A DNA stretch of 64,000 bases from Candidatus Agathobaculum pullicola (lineage in GTDB: Bacteria; Bacillota; Clostridia; Oscillospirales; Butyricicoccaceae): contig DXEF01000049.1 of the NCBI GenBank assembly GCA_019115085.1, positions 1 to 64,000 on the forward strand, given 5' to 3'. This document shows positions 58,129-64,000 of the stretch, in pieces; position 1 is the stretch's first letter; each line of letters begins with the position of its first letter. The notes beneath the pieces were generated by a model. It was not told the DNA's origin and made no database searches. It was given only the letters and a program-made list of their open reading frames with translations. Both the position numbers and the translations under genes were made by a program.

Positions 58129-59539
58129 CGGTGTGCGGCGGTATCTGCTGCATTTGCTCGAGCGCGATGCAGCCGAGCGGGCACTGGACACGGCAGAACT
58201 CGAAGCGCTGGCCGCAGCCGCCGAGGGACGCAGCGTAAGGCCGCTGCCCGAACTGCTGCGCGGCTGGGTGAGCAGCGCGACCGCTCAGATGCGCTGGAAG
58301 CGGGCACGCCCGGTGGCGGCGAAGGAACTGGCTGACCATCTTTCCGACCAGTATAAAGCCTTTTTGGACGAAGGCATGGATGAGGAAACCGCCGCGCAGG
58401 CGACTGCGCGAGAGATGGGCGACGCAGTCGAAACCGGTACGCAGCTCGACCGTGCATGGCGTCCGCAGCCGGACTGGGTGATGCTGGGCATTGTGCTGGT
58501 GGTCGCGGCGGCGGGACTGGTGCTGCAATACAACATGCGCCCGAACAATGATTTGGAATGGTACATGTTTTTCGGAAAATATGTGGCGGGCGCCGTCTGT
58601 CTGCTGGCAGCGTATTTCGCGGACTACACCATCCTCGGTCGGCGCTGCTGGCTGCTGTACGGCGCGTGGGTCGCGGGTGGGCTGTTGCTGACCCAAGGGC
58701 CGATCTCGATGGGCAAGCTGTATCATCTGGGGTGCTGGGTGTGGTTCTTCCCGGTGCTGTTTGCGGGTATCCTGTTCCGGCAGCGCGGTAAGGGAACGCG
58801 AGGCGTCTGCATCTGTTTGCTGTCGCTGCCCGCTATGTGGGTATTGGCGATGGCGGCGCCCTCGATGGCGGCGCTTATCGTGCTGACGTTGGTCAGCTGC
58901 GGCATGCTGTTTATGGCGGTCTGGCGCGGGGCGTTCGGACAGCGCAACATAGAAAAGATGGCGCTCGCAGTGTCGCCGGTGCTGGCGATGCTGTTCTACT
59001 TCCTGTTTCAGCTCTATGCCTATACGCACATACGGGAAAGGCTGGCAGCTGCGCTGCATCCGCAGCGTGATGCATTGGCGCAAGGCTGGCTGGGCGCGCT
59101 TGTCCAGTATGTCATGTTTGGCATCCGGTATCCGAACTGTGAAAAGGGCGGCTTTGAGACATTCATGCGCTATGAAGGCGCCACAGATCTGCTCTTTGTT
59201 TCCGCGAAGTATTACTGGGGCTGGGCGGCGGTGCTGCTGATTTTGGCGGCGGTCGTGCTGCTGCTCCTCTGGGGCTTCCACATTGCGCGGCGTCAGACCA
59301 GCCTGCTCGCGCGCAGCGTGTGCATGGGCGTGATGGTGACGTTTGCGCTGCAAACCCTTATGTATGTGCTGCAAAACTGCGGCATCATCCTGATTGCAGC
59401 CTACGGTCTGCCGCTGCTGTCCTACGGCGGCATGTACCTGTGCCAGACCATGCTGTTGCTCGGCCTTATGCTGTCTGCGCAGCGGTCGGGACAGCTCGAA
59501 AGCGGCCTCGCTCCGCAAAACGCGCGTTCTGTTCGCTAA
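58115..59539 (+). CDS. FtsW/RodA/SpoVE (SEDS) family protein with N-terminal HAAS-like domain
   Basis: 474 residues. Residues 1-115 form a soluble helical domain of the permease-prefix/HAAS type (HLSDQYKAFLDEGMDEETAAQATARE MGDA region). Ten hydrophobic helices follow. The C-terminal half shows SEDS features: ATDLLFVSAKYYWGW aligns with the TDFIF segment that holds the catalytic Asp of RodA/FtsW, and AYGLPLLSYGGMYLCQ is the family GxPLxxxSYGG loop. SEDS proteins polymerise glycan strands. No partner class B PBP is adjacent. An exported glycan polymerase under PadR control would be unusual. Confidence 0.75.
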   Translation: MRLPDGVRRYLLHLLERDAAERALDTAELEALAAAAEGRSVRPLPELLRGWVSSATAQMRWKRARPVAAKELADHLSDQYKAFLDEGMDEETAAQATAREMGDAVETGTQLDRAWRPQPDWVMLGIVLVVAAAGLVLQYNMRPNNDLEWYMFFGKYVAGAVCLLAAYFADYTILGRRCWLLYGAWVAGGLLLTQGPISMGKLYHLGCWVWFFPVLFAGILFRQRGKGTRGVCICLLSLPAMWVLAMAAPSMAALIVLTLVSCGMLFMAVWRGAFGQRNIEKMALAVSPVLAMLFYFLFQLYAYTHIRERLAAALHPQRDALAQGWLGALVQYVMFGIRYPNCEKGGFETFMRYEGATDLLFVSAKYYWGWAAVLLILAAVVLLLLWGFHIARRQTSLLARSVCMGVMVTFALQTLMYVLQNCGIILIAAYGLPLLSYGGMYLCQTMLLLGLMLSAQRSGQLESGLAPQNARSVR

Positions 59540-59558
59540 CCGCAAACTATGCTATACT

Positions 59559-59588
59559 AAAAGACAGTCTCCACGGAGGCTGTCTTTT
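59559..59588 (+). terminator. Terminator of the PadR-SEDS operon
   Basis: AAAAGACAG...CTGTCTTTT stem around CTCC/GGAG; a TATACT box at 59550-59555 could serve the downstream sigma gene. Confidence 0.75.
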
Positions 59589-59702
59589 GCTTTGGCAAAA
59601 AATTTTCCCTCCCACTGTCAGCAAACGAGCGGTTCATTCGTATTGTAGGTGAAGCGACGTTGCTGACACGGCCGCACGGCCGCCAAAGGAGTTGATGAAA
59701 CC

Positions 59703-60197
59703 ATGATACAACTGGACAGGGCCGAGGCCGAACGGTTGGTGAACACCTATTCCGACCTGATTCTGCGGCTTTCGTACACCTATCTGAAAAATACACAGGA
59801 CGCGGAGGACATCTGCCAGACCGTATTCCTCAAACTGCTGACCAGCGGACAGGTTTTTGACAGTCCGGCGCACGAAAAGGCGTGGATTATCCGCGCGACC
59901 GCGAACGCCTGTAAGGATACGATGCGAAACGCGTTCCGGCGGCGCACGGTGGCGCTCGAAGCGGTGGCGGAAGCACCCGCGCCCGCCGCACCGGAAAACG
60001 ACGTGCTGGAAGCGGTGATGGCGCTGCCGGAAAACTACCGCGAAGCGGTTTACCTGTATTACTACGAAGGCTACTCCGTCCGCGAGATTGCCGGCCTGCT
60101 GGGCCGCAGCGAATCCGCGGTGACCGCGCACTTGAGCCGGGGACGGCAAAAGCTGCGCATGACTTTGGGAGGGAATGAATATGAACAGAGCGTATAA
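59703..60197 (+). CDS. ECF-type sigma factor
   Basis: 164 residues. Region 2: YSDLILRLSYTYLKNTQDAEDICQTVFLKLL. Region 4: PENYREAVYLYYYEGYSVREIAGLLGRSESAVTAHLSRGRQKL. No region 1 or 3, as in extracytoplasmic-function sigma factors. AAAGGAG 11 bases upstream of the ATG. It overlaps the following anti-sigma gene by 17 bases, the classical sigma/anti-sigma coupling. Confidence 0.95.
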   Translation: MIQLDRAEAERLVNTYSDLILRLSYTYLKNTQDAEDICQTVFLKLLTSGQVFDSPAHEKAWIIRATANACKDTMRNAFRRRTVALEAVAEAPAPAAPENDVLEAVMALPENYREAVYLYYYEGYSVREIAGLLGRSESAVTAHLSRGRQKLRMTLGGNEYEQSV

Positions 60198-61275
60198 TGA
60201 TAACAGAGAGTATACGGACGCAATGGACGGTCTGCGCTTCTCGGACGAGGCCAAGGCACGCATGGTGCAGAATCTGCTGGATGCGGCGGGCGAAAGTGCG
60301 CCCAAACAGGAAAAAACGCGGGTGCGCAAGCTCCGTATGCCGCGCGTGGCGGCGGTCGGCGTGGCGGCGGCGCTGGTGCTGGGCATCGGCGCGGGCGCGT
60401 CAGGTGTGCTGAAGACCGCGGGCGAAGCGTTCTCCGGCGTGTTCGGCCCGACGGCTGACACCGAGATCATCGACCGGATTGGCCGTCCCATCGGCGCAAG
60501 CGACACGGATAACGGTGTGACCGTCACGGCGGACGCCATCATCGGCGACAAGTACCACTATGCGATCACCTATTCGATCGTGCGGGACGATGGCGAGGCG
60601 TTTGACATCGACCTGAGCAAAACAGTGGGCGATGGCCTGCTGCCGCTGAATTTTGCCGAAGAGGATACCACGCTGATGGGGTATTTCGGCGGCACGCATG
60701 GCGGCTCGTATTTTTACGACGCTGACCCGACCGACCCGTCTATTCAATATGTGGAAACGCGTGAGCTTAGCGACGGCGACGTGCATGGTCGCACGGTGCA
60801 GGCAAAATTCAGCGATCTGTATGTGTTTGACGAGGATATGAACCGCACCGTGATTGCGGAAGGCGATTGGTCGTTTAAGTTCAATCTGGATTTCGAGGAT
60901 ACCTCAATCAATCTGCCGGCGGGTCAGAGCTTTGGCCTGAACGGTATGACTGCAACCATCGACGAGATCACGCTGTCTCCGCTTGCGCTGCGCGTGGATT
61001 ACACGGTGGACAGCGAGGTGAAGTGGGACGAGAACGCGCAGTCTGGCAAGCAGTCCGACCATGACAGAGCGCAGATGCAGAAGTATTTTGACGATGTGCA
61101 AATTCTGATAAACAAGGCGGATGGAACCAGTTTGGATATGTCCTATGCGGGAGGCAGCATCAAACCGCAGGGCGGAAAAACCGTTTGCCAGAAGGGTGAT
61201 ATTTTCAGTGAGATTATTCCGCTGGAGGACGTGGTTTCGCTCACGATCGGCGGCGTAGAAATTCCGGTACAGTGA
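60181..61275 (+). CDS. DUF4179-type membrane anti-sigma factor
   Basis: 364 residues. Cytosolic part 1-50, one transmembrane helix (about 52-75, AAVGVAAALVLGIGAGASGVL), then an outside DUF4179-like region (GVTVTADAIIGDKYHYAITYSI) and a C-terminal beta domain. There is no HxxxCxxC motif, so it is not a zinc anti-sigma. GGGAGGGA 7 bases before ATG 60181 (the ATG at 60175 would leave 1 base). Presumed to hold the sigma factor inactive until an envelope signal. Confidence 0.85.
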   Translation: MNRAYNDNREYTDAMDGLRFSDEAKARMVQNLLDAAGESAPKQEKTRVRKLRMPRVAAVGVAAALVLGIGAGASGVLKTAGEAFSGVFGPTADTEIIDRIGRPIGASDTDNGVTVTADAIIGDKYHYAITYSIVRDDGEAFDIDLSKTVGDGLLPLNFAEEDTTLMGYFGGTHGGSYFYDADPTDPSIQYVETRELSDGDVHGRTVQAKFSDLYVFDEDMNRTVIAEGDWSFKFNLDFEDTSINLPAGQSFGLNGMTATIDEITLSPLALRVDYTVDSEVKWDENAQSGKQSDHDRAQMQKYFDDVQILINKADGTSLDMSYAGGSIKPQGGKTVCQKGDIFSEIIPLEDVVSLTIGGVEIPVQ

Positions 61276-61288
61276 TAAAATCGTACAG

Positions 61289-61318
61289 CGGCAGCGGCAT
61301 CCTATAGAGGATGCCGCT
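61289..61318 (+). terminator. Terminator of the sigma/anti-sigma operon
   Basis: GCAGCGGCATCC/GGATGCCGCTGC with a 6-base loop, then TTATTAT. Confidence 0.85.
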
Positions 61319-61425
61319 GCTTATTATCATACACAGTGTCCGGAAATGGTAGGATGCGACCGGATTCGGTTTGCGAAGGGATCAAATATAACGGCTTAGC
61401 ATGCGGTCGGATGAAATAAATCCAC

Positions 61426-61456
61426 AGAGGGCTTTTCGCAAAGCCCTCTTTTTGTA
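61426..61456 (+). terminator. Second intrinsic terminator upstream of the CobW genes
   Basis: AGAGGGCTTT (61426-61435), TCGC, AAAGCCCTCT (61440-61449), then TTTTTG. With no gene between it and the first terminator, it may end a short leader transcript. Confidence 0.8.
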
Positions 61457-61468
61457 TGGGGAAAAGAA

Positions 61469-61520
61469 TTAGCATATGCTAACTGAAAAACTTTCCTTTT
61501 TGCGGAAAACGTGGTATACT
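61469..61520 (+). promoter_or_regulatory. Palindromic operator and -10 box before the CobW genes
   Basis: TTAGCATATGCTAA (61469-61482), a perfect 14-bp palindrome, lies 33 bp before an extended -10 box TGGTATACT (-10 at 61515-61520). A metal-responsive repressor is an attractive reader given the downstream genes (inference). Confidence 0.55.
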
Positions 61521-61560
61521 ATTTTTATCTGGAAATAAAATTCAAAATGAGGCGAAACAA

Positions 61561-62691
61561 ATGACGAAAATTGATATTATTTCGGGTTTTCTGGGCGCCG
61601 GCAAGACCACGCTGATCAAGCGTCTGCTGGCGGATGCCTTGAAAGGCGAGCAGGTTGTGCTGATTGAAAACGAATTTGGTGAAATCGGTATTGACGGCGG
61701 TTTTCTCAAGGATTCCGGCATTGTGGTAAATGAAATGAATGCGGGCTGCATCTGCTGTTCGCTGGTAGGCGACTTCGGCAAGGCATTGCATGACGTAGTC
61801 GAGCAGTATCATCCCGACCGCATCCTGATTGAGCCGTCCGGTGTGGGCAAGCTGTCCGATGTCATCGGCGCGGTGCAGAACGCGCATCTGGATGTGCAGC
61901 TCAATTCGTTTGTTACAGTGGTTGACGCACTCAAAGCCAAGATGTATCTGAAAAACTTCGGTGAGTTCTTTGAAAATCAGGTGGCGCACGCAGGTGCGAT
62001 TTTGCTGTCCCGCACGGCAGAGTGCCCGGCAAAGCGGCTGGAGGAGGTCGTTGGCCTGCTGCGCGGACTGAACGCGCATGCGCGTATCGTGACCACACCT
62101 TGGAAGGAACTGACCGGCATGCAGCTGCTTCAGACGATGGAGGGCAGCCGCGATCTGGTGCAGGAGGTGCTCGACGAAATCGCGCACGAGCCGTCGCATG
62201 GGCACCATCATCACGAGCACGACCATGACCATGAGCACTATCACGAGCACGACCATGAGCACCATCACGAGCATGGGCATGGCCATGACCACGAGCATGA
62301 ACACCATCATGATCACGGCCCGGACTGCACCTGTGGCTGCCATGACCACGAGCATGGGCACCATCATCACTATGACCACGATCACTGCGGCTGCGGTCAT
62401 GACCATGACGCGGACGAAGTGTTCACTTCATGGGGTGCAGAAACGCCGCACAAGTACACCGAAGAGCAACTGAACCATGCGCTCACCGCACTGGGCGATC
62501 TGTCACTTGGTACGGTGCTGCGCGCGAAGGGGATTGTGCCCGCGGCGGACGGCGGGGAGTGGCTGCACTTTGACTATGTGCCCGGCGCACCGGAAATTCG
62601 CCGCGGTGCGGCTGATTATACCGGCCGTCTGTGCGTCATCGGCGCGGAGCTGGACGAAGAGCGTATTGCCGAGCTGTTCGGTGTCGCTTAA
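61561..62691 (+). CDS. CobW/P47K GTPase with long His-rich linker
   Basis: 376 residues. G1 ISGFLGAGKTTLIKRLL, metal motif GCICCSLVGDF (CxCC), switch II ILIEPSGVGKLSDVIG, and the C-terminal CobW_C domain. G4 reads LLSRTAE rather than NKxD, a known variant in some COG0523 branches. Between residues about 212 and 285 is an extreme His/Asp/Glu-rich linker (HDHDHEHYHEHDHEHHHEHG and more, with CTCGC and CGCG). COG0523 proteins are zinc/cobalt metallochaperones. ATG 61561 is 17 bases after the -10 region's end of leader with AGGCG upstream. Confidence 0.92.
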   Translation: MTKIDIISGFLGAGKTTLIKRLLADALKGEQVVLIENEFGEIGIDGGFLKDSGIVVNEMNAGCICCSLVGDFGKALHDVVEQYHPDRILIEPSGVGKLSDVIGAVQNAHLDVQLNSFVTVVDALKAKMYLKNFGEFFENQVAHAGAILLSRTAECPAKRLEEVVGLLRGLNAHARIVTTPWKELTGMQLLQTMEGSRDLVQEVLDEIAHEPSHGHHHHEHDHDHEHYHEHDHEHHHEHGHGHDHEHEHHHDHGPDCTCGCHDHEHGHHHHYDHDHCGCGHDHDADEVFTSWGAETPHKYTEEQLNHALTALGDLSLGTVLRAKGIVPAADGGEWLHFDYVPGAPEIRRGAADYTGRLCVIGAELDEERIAELFGVA

Positions 62692-62704
62692 GGAGGAAAG
62701 CGGT

Positions 62705-63658
62705 ATGTCAAATAGAGAACCGATTCCGGTTTATGTGTTTACCGGTTTTCTGGAAAGCGGCAAGACGAAGTTTATCAAGGAAATCCTTGCCGATCCGAAT
62801 TTTACGGAAAATGAGCGCACCGCGCTTTTGATGTGTGAAGAGGGCATAGAGGAATATGACGAGCAAGAACTGCTGCACTGGGGTACGGCGCTTGTACCGA
62901 TCGAGTCAGCCGCAGGCTTAACGCCCAACCGGCTCAAGCGGGTGGAGCAGAAGTATGACCCTGACCGCATCCTGATTGAGTATAACGGCATGTGGAAGCT
63001 GGACGATCTGATTGCTGCGTTTCCTGCGCGATGGGAGTTGTACCAGATTGTGACAACCGTGGACGCATCCACTTTTGAACTGTATTCCAACAATATGGGG
63101 CCGATGATGTTCGAGCACATCACCACCGCCGATCTGGTGGTGTTCAACCGCTGCACGGATGCGCTCAAAGAGATGCTCTACAAAAAGAATATCCGCGCGA
63201 TGAATCCGCGTGCAACCATCTATCTGGATGGTGTGGACGGCGACTCGGAGGACTATGCACGCAGCATGCCGCTGCCATTCGACGTGGATGCGGAAATCAT
63301 TGATATCGCGCCCGCGGATTACGGTCTGTGGTATATCGATGCGATGGGCGACCCGGGCAAGTATGACGGCAAGACCGTGCGGTTTCTGGCGCAGGTTTTT
63401 GTCGGAAAGGGTGTGCCGGAAGGGTCGTTTGTTCCCGGTCGCTTCGGTATGGTGTGTTGTGCGGAGGACATCAGCTTTCTGGGTTTCCTCTGCCGCTGGC
63501 CGGGCGCAAAGGATCTCAAACAGCGCGACTGGGTGCGGGTGACCGCGTCCATCACAGTCGAGATGCTGCCGCAATACCGCGGCGAAGGGCCGGTGCTGCA
63601 CGCTTCCGAGGTCATTCCGGCGGAAAAACCTGCGGAAGAACTGGTTTATTTTAACTAA
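62705..63658 (+). CDS. CobW-like GTPase fused to a YcgQ/DUF1980-type C-terminal domain
   Basis: 317 residues. N-terminal P47K-like GTPase: YVFTGFLESGKTKFIKEIL, ILIEYNGMWKLDDLI and the G4-like FNRCTD; the CxCC metal motif is replaced by MCEEGIEEYD. The C-terminal ~100 residues (GKTVRFLAQVFVGKG, GRFGMVCCAEDISFLGFLC, RDWVRVTASI) match the conserved end of YcgQ/TIGR03943 proteins, which occur in Zur-regulated zinc operons. RBS AAGGAGG; 13 bases after the first CobW gene. Likely zinc-stress chaperone partner (inference). Confidence 0.85.
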   Translation: MSNREPIPVYVFTGFLESGKTKFIKEILADPNFTENERTALLMCEEGIEEYDEQELLHWGTALVPIESAAGLTPNRLKRVEQKYDPDRILIEYNGMWKLDDLIAAFPARWELYQIVTTVDASTFELYSNNMGPMMFEHITTADLVVFNRCTDALKEMLYKKNIRAMNPRATIYLDGVDGDSEDYARSMPLPFDVDAEIIDIAPADYGLWYIDAMGDPGKYDGKTVRFLAQVFVGKGVPEGSFVPGRFGMVCCAEDISFLGFLCRWPGAKDLKQRDWVRVTASITVEMLPQYRGEGPVLHASEVIPAEKPAEELVYFN

Positions 63659-63848
63659 GGTTGTGCGCGAACCGTACAGGTCTGCGGGAAGGGGACGCAC
63701 CGCGCAAAAGCACGGATGCGTCTCAAGCGGAAAAATTCCGATGGGCGAAACTTTTTGCCGCCCTTATGGCAAACGGCAGGCGCATGTCCTGCTGTTTGCT
63801 ATTTTATGTGCGCTATCACGCGGCCATCCGTTGTGATTGTGCAAAAAA

Positions 63849-63875
63849 ATCCCCTCAGGCAGTGCCTGAGGGGAT
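63849..63875 (-). terminator. Terminator of the Gfo/Idh/MocA gene
   Basis: ATCCCCTCAGGCA/TGCCTGAGGGGAT with a T-run on the minus strand. The rest of 63659-63912 holds no supported gene. Confidence 0.85.
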
Positions 63876-63912
63876 ATGTTGTGTTTGGGTGCCTGTATAT
63901 GTAGGGAAGAAA

Positions 63913-64000
63913 TTACGCCTCAACCTTTACATAAACACCGCCGTTGCGGCAGGACTCGGTTGCAGCCTTAGCCATGAGAACCGGGCGCAGGCCGTCAACA
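63913..64000 (-). CDS. Gfo/Idh/MocA-type oxidoreductase, 3' end only
   Basis: The last 28 codons of a minus-strand gene: VDGLRPVLMAKAATESCRNG and VYVKVEA before TAA. That ending (DGLRPVLMAxAATESxRxGxPVxVE) is typical of Gfo/Idh/MocA sugar and inositol dehydrogenases. The gene continues beyond the window. Confidence 0.65.
   Translation of the reverse strand, partial: VDGLRPVLMAKAATESCRNGGVYVKVEA

Noticed and set aside
1960..64000. Many long reading frames opposite or inside GC-rich genes (for example opposite murI, argS, cobW and the SNF gene).
   Set aside because: They mirror the codon periodicity of the real genes and lack ribosome sites and family motifs.

Overview
The window is a chromosomal stretch from a Gram-positive, probably spore-forming Clostridium-class bacterium. 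The evidence is UAG/UGA/UAA-terminated genes with strong AGGAGG-type ribosome sites and frequent TTG/GTG starts, consensus TTGACA/TATAAT promoters, a large Bacillus-type SRP RNA upstream of dnaX, an LtaS-type lipoteichoic acid synthase, S-layer-homology (SLH) domains, and sporulation-linked genes (BofC-like protein, PdaA-type deacetylase). The high GC content of most genes and a polyamine operon with carboxynorspermidine enzymes point to the gut Oscillospiraceae/Butyricicoccaceae range. That placement is inference; no rRNA is present. I see no prophage, transposase or CRISPR array.

Layout. 1-930: an AT-rich LytTR-DUF3021 pair. 1121-4542 (minus): a PadR-HAAS membrane operon with translationally coupled ATGA overlaps, then PspC and two small genes, then a flavodoxin and an unusual GIY-YIG/Nudix fusion. 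4760-14885 (plus): a housekeeping run, ddl-murI-DUF1934-argS-S41 protease-TIM-barrel protein-prmA, then rsmE, a membrane protein and a transglutaminase. 14974-15212: tRNA-Met, tRNA-Glu and tRNA-Val behind a perfect consensus promoter. 15589-19716: CAP/SLH surface protein, cupin, ferredoxin, acetyltransferase and an orphan moaC. 20094-26127 (minus): polyamine operon speD-speA-speE-carboxynorspermidine synthase-nspC, preceded by a long structured leader. 26300-31561: amidase, DAHP synthase, DUF362 ferredoxin, a duplicated XRE pair, PdaA and a BofC-like protein. 31874-39512: PBP1A, SRP RNA, dnaX, ybaB, recR, prfC.

39638-48693: a zinc-ribbon membrane protein, a CmpB-like membrane protein, a YtrA-type GntR/ABC operon, threonine aldolase with a DauR-like regulator, a sodium:amino-acid symporter behind a terminator-containing leader, and PsiE. 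48790-49241 holds the wreck of a two-component system. 49348-55595: HAD phosphatase, a three-gene esterase/acyltransferase/DUF6320 operon, LtaS-like enzyme and ndk. 55647-61275: TetR-MATE facing PadR-(HAAS+SEDS), then an ECF sigma/anti-sigma pair. 61561-63658: two CobW GTPases, the second carrying a YcgQ-type C-terminal domain, behind a palindromic operator. 63913-64000 is the 3' end of an oxidoreductase gene.

Main leads: (1) a ~95-nt structured element present twice (speD-speA gap; SRP RNA-dnaX gap) with a compensatory base-pair swap and a terminator-like 3' hairpin; (2) a ~365-nt speD leader with its own promoter and terminator; (3) a PadR-controlled FtsW/RodA-family protein fused to a HAAS domain; (4) a CobW-YcgQ fusion paired with a His-rich CobW; (5) an uncharacterised esterase/HxxxDG acyltransferase/zinc-ribbon operon; (6) an unidentified attenuator before the symporter gene.
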